Source of the DNA: Pseudomonas sp. PIC25
Lineage (GTDB): Bacteria > Pseudomonadota > Gammaproteobacteria > Pseudomonadales > Pseudomonadaceae
Assembly (NCBI RefSeq): GCF_002286785.1
Contig: NZ_MUJY01000118.1
Coordinates: 20,895-84,894, forward strand
Length of the DNA stretch: 64,000 bases
Direction: 5' to 3'
Within the stretch, counting starts at the first letter, position 1. Each line of letters opens with the position of its first letter. The notes under the pieces were generated by a model. The model was not told the DNA's origin. It did not search any database and saw only the letters and a list, made by a program, of their open reading frames with translations. The position numbers were made by a program, and so were the translations under genes. This document shows, piece by piece, positions 40,112-49,667 of the stretch.

Positions 40112-41362
40112 ATGGAAAACACCGCTTTGATTCCTTTGCAGTACGCATTGGATACCTTCTACTTTCTGGTTTGCGGCGCGTTGGTGATGTGGATGGCGGC
40201 GGGGTTCGCCATGCTCGAAGCCGGCCTGGTGCGGGCCAAGAACACCACCGAGATTCTCACCAAGAACGTGGCGCTGTATGCCGTCGCCTGCGTGATGTAC
40301 ATGCTGGTCGGCTACCACATCATGTACTCCAGCCCGGAAGGCGGCATCCTCCCCAGCATCGGTTTCCTGCTCGGTGACGAGCATGCCGTCGACGTGGTTG
40401 CGGCAGGTGGCGAAGACGCGCCGTATTACTCCGCGCGTGCCGACTTCTTCTTCCAAGTGGTGTTCGTCGCCACTGCCATGTCGATCGTTTCCGGCGCCGT
40501 CGCTGAGCGCATGAAGCTCTGGACCTTCCTCGCCTTCGCGGTGGTGATGACCGGCTTCATCTACCCGGTGGAAGGCTACTGGAAGTGGGGCTCGGGCTTC
40601 CTCAACGCTGCCGGCTTCCTCGACTATGCCGGCTCCGGCGTGGTGCACATGACCGGCGCCGCCGCAGCCCTGGCCGGTGTCCTGCTGCTCGGCCCGCGCA
40701 AGGGCAAGTACGGCGCGAACGGCCAGGTCAACGCGATTCCCGGCGCCAACCTGCCGCTGGCCACCCTCGGCACCTTCATCCTGTGGATGGGCTGGTTCGG
40801 CTTCAACGGCGGTTCGCAGCTCAAGACCAGTACCATCGAAGACGCCAGCGCCGTGGCCAACGTGTTCGTCAACACCAACATGGCCGCTGCCGGTGGCCTG
40901 ATCGCCGCGCTGATCGTTGCCCGCATCCTGTTCGGCAAGGCCGACCTGACCATGGCCCTCAACGGTGCCCTGGCCGGTCTGGTGGCGATCACCGCCGAGC
41001 CGCTGACCCCGAGCGCCATCCAGGCCACCCTGATCGGCGGCGTCGGTGGCGTGCTAGTAGTGTTCAGCATCCTGGGTCTGGACAAGCTGAAGATCGACGA
41101 TCCGGTCGGTGCCATCTCGGTTCACGGCGTGGTCGGCATCTGGGGCCTGCTGGCCGTCTGCCTGACCAATGCCGATGCGAGCATCGGTGCCCAGTTGCTG
41201 GGGATCGGCTGCATCTTCGCCTGGGTATTCGTCGCCAGCCTGATCGTCTGGGGCATTCTCAAGCTGGTCGTCGGCTTGCGTGTCAGCGAGGAAGAAGAAT
41301 ACGAAGGCGTGGATATCGCCGAATGCGGCATGGAAGCCTATCCGGAATTCACCAAGCAGTGA
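40112..41362 (+). CDS. Ammonium transporter (Amt family), divergent copy 2
   Basis: 416 residues without a signal peptide (starts [20 protein letters not shown]). It is a different Amt subtype from copy 1: [22 protein letters not shown] instead of the FYAGMVRSKN pattern, [23 protein letters not shown] around the first pore histidine, and [11 protein letters not shown] around the second. The [13 protein letters not shown] tail matches that of copy 1, so GlnK binding is likely to be shared. It ends the operon with a strong terminator. Two amt genes after one glnK is not the layout of P. aeruginosa PAO1, which has one. Confidence 0.92.
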   Translation: MENTALIPLQYALDTFYFLVCGALVMWMAAGFAMLEAGLVRAKNTTEILTKNVALYAVACVMYMLVGYHIMYSSPEGGILPSIGFLLGDEHAVDVVAAGGEDAPYYSARADFFFQVVFVATAMSIVSGAVAERMKLWTFLAFAVVMTGFIYPVEGYWKWGSGFLNAAGFLDYAGSGVVHMTGAAAALAGVLLLGPRKGKYGANGQVNAIPGANLPLATLGTFILWMGWFGFNGGSQLKTSTIEDASAVANVFVNTNMAAAGGLIAALIVARILFGKADLTMALNGALAGLVAITAEPLTPSAIQATLIGGVGGVLVVFSILGLDKLKIDDPVGAISVHGVVGIWGLLAVCLTNADASIGAQLLGIGCIFAWVFVASLIVWGILKLVVGLRVSEEEEYEGVDIAECGMEAYPEFTKQ

Positions 41363-41377
41363 TTCCGCGATAACGTT

Positions 41378-41408
41378 CAAAGGGCGCTACGGCGCCCTTT
41401 GTTTTTTT
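41378..41408 (+). terminator. Terminator of glnK-amt-amt
   Basis: Ten-bp perfect stem CAAAGGGCGC / GCGCCCTTTG with TACG loop, then seven T residues. Confidence 0.93.
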
Positions 41409-41456
41409 CGGGGCCGCGCTAGAATGCCGCGCCAGACCTGTGCGGGAGATCCGAAC

Positions 41457-41879
41457 ATGTGGCAGCAGAGCCTGATTACCCTGCGTGCGCGCCCTCGCGG
41501 TTTTCATCTGATCACCGACGAGCTGGTCGCGGCATTGCCGGAACTGTCTCGTTGCAAGGCGGGTCTGTTACATCTCTGGCTGCAGCACACATCGGCGTCC
41601 TTGACCATCAACGAGAACGCCGACGCGGCAGTGCGGCGGGACTTCGAACGATTCTTCAACCGTCTGGTGCCCCAGGGCGCGGAAGGCTACGAACACGATT
41701 ACGAAGGTCCGGACGACCTGCCGGCGCACTTCAAGGCGAGCCTGCTCGGCTGTCAGTTGAGCTTGCCGGTGAGTGTGGGGCGTCTGGCGCTGGGGACTTG
41801 GCAGGGTATCTACCTGGGGGAGCACCGCGATCACGGCGGCGCCCGTCGGGTCCTGGCGACCCTGCATGGCGATTTTTGA
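41457..41879 (+). CDS. YjbQ/UPF0047 family protein
   Basis: 140 residues, ATG 41457 after GGGAGAT. It shows the family signature [23 protein letters not shown] and the closing [20 protein letters not shown] with metal-ligand histidines. Members show weak thiamine-phosphate synthase-like activity; the physiological role is uncertain. Follows the amt operon and precedes sutA, as in P. aeruginosa. Confidence 0.88.
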   Translation: MWQQSLITLRARPRGFHLITDELVAALPELSRCKAGLLHLWLQHTSASLTINENADAAVRRDFERFFNRLVPQGAEGYEHDYEGPDDLPAHFKASLLGCQLSLPVSVGRLALGTWQGIYLGEHRDHGGARRVLATLHGDF

Positions 41880-41999
41880 GCGGCACCCCCTTCACGGGGC
41901 GCCCTGGATCGGGTGGAATGCGACCGTGGCGTCGCTCCGCGGAGCAGTTCCGAAGGTCGCGGCCACTCGATCGGAACGGTTGTTGAAATTTTTCCGGTG

Positions 42000-42016
42000 G
42001 CGCACGTAGCGTGCGC
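42000..42016 (+). other. Short perfect hairpin in the sutA promoter region
   Basis: GCGCACG / CGTGCGC with TAG loop, 8 nt before a TATAAC -10-like box at 42024-42029. A dyad at this distance could be an operator; no factor is known to me. Confidence 0.35.
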
Positions 42017-42062
42017 GGCTGGGCTATAACTAACCTGCTTTTCGCAAGTCATGAGGTTGAAC

Positions 42063-42383
42063 ATGAGCGACGAAGAACTGGAACAAGACGAGCTGGAAGG
42101 GGCTGACGAGGAGGACGGCGAGGAACTGGCCGCCGCTGATGAGGGTGATGCCGAGATCGAGAGCGATGACGAGCGCGTAGCCGCGCCTGGCAAGAAAGCC
42201 AAGGCGGCTGTCGAGGTCGACGAATTGCCGAGTATCGAAGCCAAGCAGAAGGAACGTGAAGCGCTGGCCCGGGCGATGGAAGAGTTCCTCGCGCGTGGCG
42301 GCAAAGTGCAGGAAGTCGAGCCGAACGTCGTCGCTGACCCGCCGAAAAAGCCGGACAGCAAGTACGGTAGCCGGCCTATCTGA
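42063..42383 (+). CDS. sutA: RNA polymerase-binding regulator SutA
   Basis: 106 residues, ATG 42063. Extremely acidic N-terminal half (over 20 Glu/Asp in the first 45 residues), a central helix around IEAKQKEREALARAMEEFLARGG and a short basic C terminus ending KYGSRPI. This is the organisation of P. aeruginosa SutA, which contacts RNA polymerase and supports expression of ribosomal and maintenance genes in slow growth. The flexible acidic tail is expected to be disordered. Confidence 0.87.
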   Translation: MSDEELEQDELEGADEEDGEELAAADEGDAEIESDDERVAAPGKKAKAAVEVDELPSIEAKQKEREALARAMEEFLARGGKVQEVEPNVVADPPKKPDSKYGSRPI

Positions 42384-42403
42384 GCACCCGGATGCTGACG
42401 AAA

Positions 42404-42430
42404 GAGCCCGCGCATGACGCGGGCTTTTTC
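42404..42430 (+). terminator. Terminator after sutA
   Basis: Stem AGCCCGCG / CGCGGGCT, loop CATGA, then TTTT; 21 nt after the sutA stop and 55 nt before the convergent HAD gene stop. Confidence 0.9.
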
Positions 42431-42485
42431 ATGCCCGACGTTTATGCCGTCGGTAGCGGATGGCAGTGGTTCGGCCGGGTGACGA

Positions 42486-43178
42486 TCACCAGCCCGACAG
42501 CAGTGCCGGCAATTCGGCCAGGCTGCGGATTTCCGCGTCCGGTGCGCGCTCGACCGGCCAGGCCTTGCCCTGCGGGTTGTACCAGATGGCCCGGAGCCCG
42601 GCAGCCTGCGCCCCCTGGACGTCGTCGTTGGGATGGTCGCCAATATGGACGGCATACTCGGCCTCCACACCGGCGCGCTTGAGCGCTTCGCGGAAGGGAT
42701 GGGGATCGGGCTTGCCCACGCCCAGTTCTTCGGCGCAGAGGGCGAACTGAAAATAGTCGGCCAGCCCCAGGCGGCGGACGTCCGCGTTGCCGTTGGTGAG
42801 TACGCCGAGGCGGTAGCGATTGGCGAGGACTTCCAGTGTCGGGTGCACTTCGGGGAACAGCGCTACCTTGTGCCGTGCGGCCAGGAAGACCTGGAAACCG
42901 CTTTCGGCGAGCGCCATGGCCTCCCGGTGTGGATAGCCGGCGTCTTCGAGGGCATGGAAGAGGATGCGCCGCCGTAGCTCGCTGAGGCGATGCTTCAGGG
43001 CGGGCTCCTTTTCCAGCAGGCGGGCGCGGATCGCCCACAGGTGTTCGATGGGTACCGGGCCGAGGCGTGGGGCATACAGGCCGAGCCATTCGCGCAACGC
43101 CGCCTCGGCGTTGTTCATCACCGGCGCGACGTCCCAGAGGGTGTCGTCGAGATCGAAGGTGATCAGGTGAATCGTCAT
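42486..43178 (-). CDS. HAD-superfamily phosphatase (YigB-like)
   Basis: 230 residues. HAD motif [10 protein letters not shown] with Asp9 (nucleophile) and Asp11; motif II VLTNGN; motif III Lys in GKPDPHPF; motif [19 protein letters not shown]. YigB-type HADs can dephosphorylate the riboflavin precursor and FMN, but the class is promiscuous. Its ATG overlaps the xerC stop (ATGA), so the two are translationally coupled, as often seen for yigB near xerC. Confidence 0.88.
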   Translation of the reverse strand: MTIHLITFDLDDTLWDVAPVMNNAEAALREWLGLYAPRLGPVPIEHLWAIRARLLEKEPALKHRLSELRRRILFHALEDAGYPHREAMALAESGFQVFLAARHKVALFPEVHPTLEVLANRYRLGVLTNGNADVRRLGLADYFQFALCAEELGVGKPDPHPFREALKRAGVEAEYAVHIGDHPNDDVQGAQAAGLRAIWYNPQGKAWPVERAPDAEIRSLAELPALLSGW

Positions 43179-44080
43179 TCGGTGCTGTCCTTACTGCGTT
43201 TGGCCCGGGGATGGGCGCTGTCATACACCGTCGCCAGGTGCTGGAAGTCCAGGTGCGTGTAAATCTGCGTGGTAGCGATGTCGGCGTGTCCGAGCAGCTC
43301 CTGTACGGCACGCAGGTCCTGGGACGATTCCAGCAAATGACTGGCAAAGCTGTGTCGGAGCATGTGCGGGTGCAAGTGCTGGCCCAGTTCGCGCACGCCG
43401 GCTTGGCGCACCCGCAACTGCACGGCTCGGGGGCCGAGACGCCGGCCCTGCTGGCTGACGAAAACCGCGCCATCGGCCGGACGGGCGATGGCGCGCAGCG
43501 GTAGCCAGGCCTCCAGTGCTTCGCGTGCCTTGCTGCCCACCGGCAGCTCACGCACCTTGTTGCCCTTGCCGCGTACCCGGACCAGCCCCGCGGGTAGGTC
43601 CAGGCCATCCAGGTCGAGCCCCACCAGCTCGGAAAGGCGCAAACCGGACGAGTAGAACAGCTCCAGCATGGCCTGGTCGCGGCGGGCGATGAAATCGTCC
43701 TCCACGGCGCCTTCCAATAATTGCAGGGCGCGATCGGTGTCCAGCGTGCGTGGCAGGCGGCGCTCGCCCTTGGGGGGGCTCAGACCGGCGGCCGGGTCGT
43801 GACGACAGCGGCCTTCGCGTACCAGATACTGATAGAAGCCGCGTACAGCCGAGAGCAGTCGGGCCAGGCTGCGGCTGGACTGGCCGCGCATGTGCAGCTT
43901 GGCGACGAAGCGGCGCAGGCGTGGCGTATCGAGCCCGGACCACTCGTCCAGCCCTTCGCTCTCGCAAAACTCCAATATCTTGCGCAGATCGCGGGCATAG
44001 CCATCCAGCGTATGCGACGAGACCTGCCGCTCACGGCGCAAGTGTTCGAGATAGGCGTCAAGGTCAGCGGCAAGCTTCAA
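43175..44080 (-). CDS. xerC: Site-specific tyrosine recombinase XerC
   Basis: With XerD resolves chromosome dimers at dif. 301 residues with the full catalytic set: Arg148 ([11 protein letters not shown]), Lys172, His239-x-x-Arg242 ([14 protein letters not shown]), His265 (LLGHADI) and Tyr274. The start is a TTG at 44080; an in-frame stop lies just two codons upstream, so no longer form is possible. Both the TTG and its GGAG (44089-44092) fall inside a repeat element that covers the 5' boundary. Translation may therefore use repeat-derived signals. Followed by the overlapping HAD gene. Confidence 0.93.
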   Translation of the reverse strand: MKLAADLDAYLEHLRRERQVSSHTLDGYARDLRKILEFCESEGLDEWSGLDTPRLRRFVAKLHMRGQSSRSLARLLSAVRGFYQYLVREGRCRHDPAAGLSPPKGERRLPRTLDTDRALQLLEGAVEDDFIARRDQAMLELFYSSGLRLSELVGLDLDGLDLPAGLVRVRGKGNKVRELPVGSKAREALEAWLPLRAIARPADGAVFVSQQGRRLGPRAVQLRVRQAGVRELGQHLHPHMLRHSFASHLLESSQDLRAVQELLGHADIATTQIYTHLDFQHLATVYDSAHPRAKRSKDSTE

Positions 44081-44196
44081 ACTTCAAGCTCCAAGCGAAT
44101 GGAAGGCAAGCTTCAAGCTTTAAGCCGCAAGCTTCAAGCGGAGCACATCGCTTGTGCTTTTTCTTGCCGCTTGAAGCCTATAGCTTGCCGCTGCTT
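44072..44196. repeat. GCAAGCTTCAAGC-type intergenic repeat, copy 1
   Basis: About 125 bp made of tandem variants of CAAGCTTCAAGC and GCCGCAAGCTTCAAGCGG with internal inverted symmetry. Its reverse complement contains GCGGCAAG and AAGCGGCAAGAAAA, closely matching the copy at 53392. It fills the entire gap between DUF484 and xerC and extends into the first codons of xerC. Resembles short REP-like families dispersed in Pseudomonas genomes. Confidence 0.75.
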
Positions 44197-44898
44197 CTAG
44201 CGCACCGAGCGCAGCGGGGTGGCGAAACGCGGAAGAACGCGGGAAAGCACTTCGGCGATATAGCCGAGGAACAAGGTTCCCAAAGAACTCTTGTAGTGCT
44301 GCGGATCGGGGCTGCCGATCGCCAGCACGCCGTGCAGCCCTTGGTGGGTGAGGGCGACCACTGCCGCCGAACCCACCTGCGGGCCTTGGTCTTCACCGAA
44401 GAGGTACGCCAGCTCATGCGGGCGCAGCACACCGCAGATGGTCTTGCCGCCGGTAAGCAGGCCGCCGATCGCCTGATGCGCGTCGGCGATGCTGACCCAG
44501 CGGCCCACCGGCAGGGCCGATTCGCTGAACAGGATCAGGCTGACGAAGGGTACCTGGAACTCATGGCGTAGGCTGTCGTCCACCGCGCTGACGACTTCCT
44601 CGAGGCTGGCCGCATCGAGCAGATCGAGGACCAGGCGGCGGGTCTTGTCGAACAGCCGGTCGTTGTCGCGCGCCACGTCCATCAACTGCGACAGACGATG
44701 GCGCATCTCGATGTTGCGTTCACGCAGCAGCTTGACCTGGCGCTCCACCAGGGAAACGGCTTCCCCCGGCAGGTGCGGGATGCGCAGTTCCGGGATCAGC
44801 TCCTCGTGATCGACGAAGAACTCCGGGTGCAGGCGCAGGTAGGCGGCGACGGTTTCGGAGTCGAGCGTGACGGGCGGGTCCTGGCGCTGGTCGGTCAT
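44197..44898 (-). CDS. DUF484 (GAF-like) family protein
   Basis: 233 residues. ATG 44898 is preferred over 44934 because the GGAAG lies 8 nt before it and the longer form would overlap dapF. The N-terminal LRLHPEFFVDHEELIPELRIPHLPGEAVSL-type block (key stretch YLRLHPEFF) is followed by a coiled coil and a GAF-like domain ending GTLFLGYIAEVLSRVLPR. Function unknown; it is always found between dapF and xerC in gammaproteobacteria. Confidence 0.88.
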   Translation of the reverse strand: MTDQRQDPPVTLDSETVAAYLRLHPEFFVDHEELIPELRIPHLPGEAVSLVERQVKLLRERNIEMRHRLSQLMDVARDNDRLFDKTRRLVLDLLDAASLEEVVSAVDDSLRHEFQVPFVSLILFSESALPVGRWVSIADAHQAIGGLLTGGKTICGVLRPHELAYLFGEDQGPQVGSAAVVALTHQGLHGVLAIGSPDPQHYKSSLGTLFLGYIAEVLSRVLPRFATPLRSVR

Positions 44899-44911
44899 AA
44901 GCGGCTTCCGG

Positions 44912-45742
44912 TCATAGACGAACCTGTCCTTCATACACGCGGACAGCGGGCCCGGTCATCATAACCGGCTGCCCAGGGCCTGCCCACTCGATGGACAGGC
45001 GGCCGCCCGGCAGTTCGATCTGCACCGGCGAATCCATCCAGCCCTGGCGGATCGCGGCGACGGCAGCGGCGCAGGCGCCGGTACCGCAGGCCTGGGTTTC
45101 CCCGGCGCCACGTTCCCAGACGCGCAGCTTGGCATGCTGTCGGTCGACTACCTGCAGGAAGCCGACGTTGACGCGCTGCGGGAAACGCGGGTGATGTTCC
45201 AGCTTCGGCCCCAGCTCATGCACCGGCGCGCTGGCGACGCTGTCGACGCGCAGTACGGCGTGAGGGTTGCCCATGGAGACCGCCGCCAGTTCGACCTGCT
45301 GGCCGTCGACTTCGACCGGATAGCTCAGCGCTTCCGTCTCGGCCTGGAAGGGAACCTGGGCCGGAGCGAGGCGCGGCGCACCCATATCCACGCGGATCTG
45401 CCCGTCCGGGCGCACATCCAGTTCGATGATGCCGCTCTTGGTCTCGACGCGGATACGGCGCTTGACGGTCAGTCTCTTGTCCAGCACGAAACGGGCGAAG
45501 CAGCGCGCGCCGTTGCCGCATTGCTCCACTTCCGAACCGTCGGAATTGAAGATGCGGTAGCGGAAATCCACGTCCGGGTTGGTTGGCGGCTCGACGATCA
45601 GCAACTGGTCGAAGCCGATGCCGGTGTGCCGGTCGCCCCACTGCTTGGCGTGCTTGGGCTGGATGTGCGCGTGCTGGCTGACCAGATCGAGAACCATGAA
45701 GTCGTTGCCGAGGCCGTGCATCTTGGTGAAGCGCAATAGCAT
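44912..45742 (-). CDS. dapF: Diaminopimelate epimerase
   Basis: Interconverts LL- and meso-diaminopimelate for lysine and peptidoglycan. 276 residues. The two catalytic cysteines are present: Cys75 in EQCGNGARC and Cys219 in [10 protein letters not shown]-terminal [11 protein letters not shown] is canonical. Operon lppL-lysA-dapF-DUF484-xerC-HAD, all leftward; lysA ends 10 nt before it. Confidence 0.97.
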   Translation of the reverse strand: MLLRFTKMHGLGNDFMVLDLVSQHAHIQPKHAKQWGDRHTGIGFDQLLIVEPPTNPDVDFRYRIFNSDGSEVEQCGNGARCFARFVLDKRLTVKRRIRVETKSGIIELDVRPDGQIRVDMGAPRLAPAQVPFQAETEALSYPVEVDGQQVELAAVSMGNPHAVLRVDSVASAPVHELGPKLEHHPRFPQRVNVGFLQVVDRQHAKLRVWERGAGETQACGTGACAAAVAAIRQGWMDSPVQIELPGGRLSIEWAGPGQPVMMTGPAVRVYEGQVRL

Positions 45743-45752
45743 GGTTGCGGCC

Positions 45753-47000
45753 TCACTTCGGAAGCAGGCTTTCGCCGGCGTAGAGTTCCTCGAGGGTTTC
45801 GCGGCGACGGACTTCGAAGACCTGCGCGCCGTCGACCATCACCTCGGCAGCGCGGCCGCGGGTGTTGTAGTTCGAACTCATGACGAAACCATAGGCGCCG
45901 GCCGAGCGAACGGCCAGCAGGTCGCCTTCGGCCAGGGCCAGTTCGCGGTCCTTGGCGAGGAAGTCGCCGGTCTCGCAGATCGGTCCGACCAGATCGTAGC
46001 GGCGCGTTTCGCCATCGCGCGGCTGCACGGCGGACACATCCATCCAGGCCTGATAGAGGGCCGGGCGGATCAGGTCGTTCATCGCCGCGTCGATGATGGC
46101 GAAATCCTTGTGTTCGGTGTGCTTGAGGTACTCGACACGGGTCAGCAGCACGCCGGCGTTGGCCACGATGAAGCGGCCGGGCTCGAATACCAAGGCAAGG
46201 TCGCGGCCCTTGATGCGCTCGCGCACAGCGGCGATGTAGTCGCCGGCCAGCGGTGGCTCTTCATCCTTGTAGCGCACGCCCAGGCCGCCGCCGAGATCCA
46301 GGTGGCGGATCTGGATGCCGCGCGCGGCGAGGCGATCGACGAGGACCAGCAGACGATCCAGCGCATCGAGGAACGGCGGCAGGCTGGTGAGCTGCGAGCC
46401 GATATGGCAATCGACGCCGAGGATGCGCAGGTTCGGCAGTGCGGCGGCACGGGCGTAGACCGCCTCGGCCTGCTCGATGTCGATGCCGAACTTGTTTTCC
46501 TTGAGGCCGGTGGAGATGTAAGGGTGGGTACCGGCATCCACATCCGGGTTGACCCGCAGCGAGATGGACGCGGTGGTGCCCATGTCAGCGGCGACCCGTT
46601 GCAGGCGCTCCAGTTCCTCGGTGGATTCGACGTTGAAGCAATGCACGCCGACTTCCAGGGCGCGGCGCATGTCCTCGCGGCTCTTGCCGACGCCGGAGAA
46701 GACGATCTTGTCCGGCGCGCCGCCAGCGGCCAGAACGCGCTCCAGTTCGCCACGGGAGACGATATCGAAGCCCGCGCCGAGGCGTGCGAGGACGTTCAGC
46801 ACACCCAGGTTGGAGTTCGCCTTGACGGCGAAGCAGACCAGGTGCGGCATGCCGGCCAGGGCATCGGCATAGGCGTGGTACTGGGCCTCGATGTGGGCGC
46901 GCGAATAAACGTACGTCGGGGTGCCGAAGCGCTCGGCGATGGCGGACAGCGCCACGTCCTCCGCAAACAGCCGGCCGTCGCGATAGGTGAAGGCTTGCAT
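45753..47000 (-). CDS. lysA: Diaminopimelate decarboxylase
   Basis: PLP enzyme for the last step of lysine synthesis. 415 residues; PLP Lys60 in [14 protein letters not shown] glycine-rich cofactor loop in [11 protein letters not shown], and the C-terminal active-site elements VGPICETGD (catalytic Cys) and [16 protein letters not shown] 47000. The small lipoprotein gene lies 9 nt upstream. Confidence 0.97.
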   Translation of the reverse strand: MQAFTYRDGRLFAEDVALSAIAERFGTPTYVYSRAHIEAQYHAYADALAGMPHLVCFAVKANSNLGVLNVLARLGAGFDIVSRGELERVLAAGGAPDKIVFSGVGKSREDMRRALEVGVHCFNVESTEELERLQRVAADMGTTASISLRVNPDVDAGTHPYISTGLKENKFGIDIEQAEAVYARAAALPNLRILGVDCHIGSQLTSLPPFLDALDRLLVLVDRLAARGIQIRHLDLGGGLGVRYKDEEPPLAGDYIAAVRERIKGRDLALVFEPGRFIVANAGVLLTRVEYLKHTEHKDFAIIDAAMNDLIRPALYQAWMDVSAVQPRDGETRRYDLVGPICETGDFLAKDRELALAEGDLLAVRSAGAYGFVMSSNYNTRGRAAEVMVDGAQVFEVRRRETLEELYAGESLLPK

Positions 47001-47009
47001 GACGCCTCC

Positions 47010-47150
47010 TTAGAATTCGTAACGGTCTTTGCTGTGTTCTTTGGCGGCTTTTTCATCGTCCGGGTGGTAGAGCGGGCCTTTCTGGCCGCAGCCGGCGAGG
47101 CCGGCGCCGAGGATGACGAGCGCGAGGAAGGGAAGCAGCAGGCGCTTCAT
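47010..47150 (-). CDS. lppL: Small lipoprotein LppL
   Basis: A 46-residue lipoprotein: [20 protein letters not shown], then the lipobox cysteine at residue 21 (LAGC), then [14 protein letters not shown] and a Glu/Lys-rich tail ending RYEF. The YgdI-like GQKGPLY motif after the cysteine is typical. ATG at 47150, stop TAA at 47012-47010. It belongs with lysA (9-nt gap). Role unknown; expected anchored in the envelope. Confidence 0.92.
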   Translation of the reverse strand: MKRLLLPFLALVILGAGLAGCGQKGPLYHPDDEKAAKEHSKDRYEF

Positions 47151-47326
47151 GGCGAAATCCTTGTAAAAGCGTGAATTGGGCCGGAGTATACCGGCCCCCC
47201 GGCGCCTTGCCTATGCGCCGGGCTCCCGTCCGGCGCGGCTTCCAGCTGAGCGTGGGGCGGTCCGGGTTGCCCGGTTGGCGCGGTGGGGGTGTACTGGATG
47301 GCGGGATCGTGAGAACGGGAGGCTCG

Positions 47327-48391
47327 ATGGAGATTGCCGAACCGCTGGCCAGTTCGGTGTCGGTGGCTTATCTGCAGGGGTTGGTGGATTTTCTGCAACG
47401 CCGGGGCGTCGAGCCGGCGGCTTTCCTTGCCCGCGCCCAGTTGCCGGCGACGATTCTCGTCCAGCGCGACCAGCGTATCGCCGCCAGTGCCTACCTGGAG
47501 CTTCTCGGCCAGGCCGTCGAGCTGACCGGCGACCCGGACCTTGGTCTGCATCTGGGCGAGGCGGTGCGCCCCGGCTACTACGGCGTGCTCGGTTATCTGG
47601 TGATGAGCTGCGCGACCCTGGCCGATGCGTTGCACCGGCAGGCGCGTTATGCCTCGCTGGTGGGCAATCTCGGTCGTGTCGGGTTGGCCGACGAGCCGCC
47701 GCGGGCCGGGCTGGAGCCCCAGGTGGCGCACAGTTGGGAGCCGCTGCTGCCGCAGCAGCGCCGGCAGATCAGCGAGGAGACCCTGGCCGGCTGGGTTACC
47801 TTCGGCCGCTGGGTCAGTGGCCTGGACATCCCGCCCACCGAGGTCCGCTTCCAGCATCCGGCCCCGCCCGATATCGGCGAGCACCAGCGGATTTTCCGCT
47901 GCCCGGTTCTGTTCGATCAGGTCGATAACGCCCTGGTGTTCCCCAAGCGTCTGCTCGCCACGCCGCTCGGCCAGGCGGACGCCCAGGTACGACGGATGCT
48001 CGACGCCTATGCCGACCGTCTGCTCGGCGAGCTGCGCCAGGGATCGCATGTGCTGGATCGTGCCCGCCTGGAACTGGCCCGCCAGCTACCGGAACAAGGC
48101 GCCGACCTGGAGCGGTTGGCCCAGGCCCTGACGCTCAGCGCCCGCACCCTGCAGCGGCGTCTGCGCGAGGCCGGGTTATCCTTCAGCCAACTGGTGGACG
48201 AGACGCGCCAGCAACTGGTGCTGCATTATCTGCGCGACCCGGCGCTGGAGCTGGCCGACATCGCCTTTCTCGTCGGTTTCAGCGAGCCGGGTTCGCTGGC
48301 GCGTGCGTTCCGCCGCTGGACCGGACAGAGCCCCGGCGAGTACCGTCGGCATCTTTCACTCATTTCCGAGGACCCTGCCCATGAGCCTTAG
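47327..48391 (+). CDS. AraC-family transcriptional regulator
   Basis: 354 residues; ATG 47327 after GGGAGG. The N-terminal ligand domain is of the Arabinose_bd type seen in OruR/ArgR-like regulators (GLHLGEAVRPGYYGVLGYLVMSC). The C-terminal double HTH has ALTLSARTLQRRLREAGLSFSQL and IAFLVGFSEPGSLARAFRRWTG. The gene sits between lppL and cyaY, which are adjacent in P. aeruginosa PAO1, and its last 11 nt overlap the cyaY start. That points to a lineage-specific insertion. Target genes unknown. Confidence 0.88.
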   Translation: MEIAEPLASSVSVAYLQGLVDFLQRRGVEPAAFLARAQLPATILVQRDQRIAASAYLELLGQAVELTGDPDLGLHLGEAVRPGYYGVLGYLVMSCATLADALHRQARYASLVGNLGRVGLADEPPRAGLEPQVAHSWEPLLPQQRRQISEETLAGWVTFGRWVSGLDIPPTEVRFQHPAPPDIGEHQRIFRCPVLFDQVDNALVFPKRLLATPLGQADAQVRRMLDAYADRLLGELRQGSHVLDRARLELARQLPEQGADLERLAQALTLSARTLQRRLREAGLSFSQLVDETRQQLVLHYLRDPALELADIAFLVGFSEPGSLARAFRRWTGQSPGEYRRHLSLISEDPAHEP

Positions 48392-48713
48392 CGAAGCCCG
48401 CTTCCACGATCTGGTCGATGCCGCCCAAGAGGCGGTGGAGGATGTGTTCGATAGCAGCGACCTGGATGTCGATCTGGAAAACTCGGCGGGCGTGCTCACC
48501 GTCCGTTTCGAGAACGGCAGTCAGGTCATCCTCAGCCGCCAGCCGGCCCTGCGCCAGCTATGGGTGGCGGCGCGTTCCGGCGGCTTCCATTTCGATTACG
48601 ATCCGGACAGCGGTCGCTGGATCTGCGATACCAGCGAGGAGCCGCTAGGTGAGCTGATGGAGCGGGTGACCCGGGAGCAGATCGGTGAAGAACTCGAGTT
48701 CGAAGACCTCTGA
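48381..48713 (+). CDS. cyaY: Frataxin-like iron donor CyaY
   Basis: 110 residues, ATG 48381. Acidic first helix with paired Asp/Glu (DAAQEAVEDVFDSSDLDVDLE in part) and the frataxin core GVLTVRFENGSQVILSRQP, then QLWVAARSGGFHFDYD. Regulates iron delivery to iron-sulfur cluster assembly. Overlaps the AraC gene by 11 nt and the DUF1289 gene by 29 nt, so the three are translationally linked. Confidence 0.95.
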   Translation: MSLSEARFHDLVDAAQEAVEDVFDSSDLDVDLENSAGVLTVRFENGSQVILSRQPALRQLWVAARSGGFHFDYDPDSGRWICDTSEEPLGELMERVTREQIGEELEFEDL

Positions 48714-48906
48714 GGCGACCGTCGAAACCGGGGAGGAGACGATCGCTTCGCCGTGCCGGCGGGTCTGTTGTCTCGATACCCGGGATGTCTGCCTCGGGTG
48801 CGGTCGCACGCTGGAGGAAATCCTCGAGTGGGGCCGGGCCGATAACGCGCGGCGCCGGGAAATCTGCGCCCAGGCCCATGCCCGCTGGGCACTTTTCCCC
48901 CACTGA
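48685..48906 (+). CDS. DUF1289 small cysteine-rich protein
   Basis: 73 residues from GTG 48685 (GGGAGCAG upstream), overlapping the 3' end of cyaY. The DUF1289 core is PCRRVCCLDTRDVCLGCGRTLEEILEW with four or five cysteines that could hold a metal or Fe-S cluster. Small proteins of this type are common after cyaY or near redox genes; the function is unknown. Confidence 0.83.
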   Translation: MKNSSSKTSEATVETGEETIASPCRRVCCLDTRDVCLGCGRTLEEILEWGRADNARRREICAQAHARWALFPH

Positions 48907-48916
48907 CCGGGTGGTC

Positions 48917-48944
48917 TTGCTTATTTGCACTGCTGTGTTAGGGT
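48917..48944 (+). promoter_or_regulatory. Candidate promoter upstream of rnk
   Basis: TTGCTT (48917-48922) and TAGGGT (48939-48944) separated by 16 bp, 213 bp ahead of rnk. The interval 48907-49156 has no convincing gene. Weak-to-moderate match by eye. Confidence 0.4.
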
Positions 48945-49156
48945 CCGCTCAAGGGCCTGCGCCCGTCACGATCGGTGTCCCGGGTGCGCAAGAGCCTCGG
49001 TCTGCGCGTTGACCCACTCGAACGGGCCGCGCCTTTTCCGATCCGTCACGTCGCCGCGATCCCGCGACCCGATATCCAACTTCATGTGTTTTCGCTTTCC
49101 GGCCCGTCCCGGCGGGAAAGCTTCGTCCGGTACAACTCAGGAGAAACGCGTTCGTC

Positions 49157-49564
49157 ATGACCAGTACACCGTCGATCACCATTACCCGCCTCGATCTGCA
49201 ACGCCTGGAAAAGCTGCTCGATGGCCTGGAGGAATACGGCCCCGCTGCCCAGGCGTTGGAGCAGGAGCTGGCGCGGGCCCAGGTGGTCGGGCACGACGAG
49301 GTGCCGCCGGGCGTGGTGACGATGAATTCGCGCGTTCACTGCCGCGACGACAACAGTGGCAAGGAATACCACCTGACCCTGGTCTATCCGCAGGAAGCCG
49401 GCGCCGAAGGCACCGTCTCCATTCTCGCTCCGGTGGGCTGCGCGTTGCTCGGCCTGTCCGTGGGCCAGCACATCGACTGGCCGACGCCCTCCGGCAAGCC
49501 GCTGCGGCTGACCCTGCTGGATGTCGAATACCAGCCCGAAGCAGCCGGGGAATACCGCCGCTAG
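49157..49564 (+). CDS. rnk: Rnk, nucleoside diphosphate kinase regulator / GreA-type factor
   Basis: 135 residues. Short N-terminal coiled coil (ITRLDLQRLEKLLDGLEEYG) and a GreA/GreB C-terminal FKBP-like domain (VHCRDDNSGKEYHLTLVYPQEA, VGCALLGLSVGQHIDW). Rnk binds RNA polymerase near the secondary channel and was first described as affecting nucleoside diphosphate kinase and alginate in P. aeruginosa. Follows cyaY-DUF1289 as in that species. Confidence 0.92.
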   Translation: MTSTPSITITRLDLQRLEKLLDGLEEYGPAAQALEQELARAQVVGHDEVPPGVVTMNSRVHCRDDNSGKEYHLTLVYPQEAGAEGTVSILAPVGCALLGLSVGQHIDWPTPSGKPLRLTLLDVEYQPEAAGEYRR

Positions 49565-49667
49565 ACCGTCGAGCGAACCTGTTGTCGGCGGTTTCGTCCT
49601 GAGCGAGCAGGATTCATTGCGATCGACTAGAGTGGGAAGCACAGTCCACATAGGCAAGGAGGCCCTG

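Noticed and set aside
44072..44196. CRISPR-like array
   Set aside because: Repeat units are short, imperfect and contiguous with no regular spacers.
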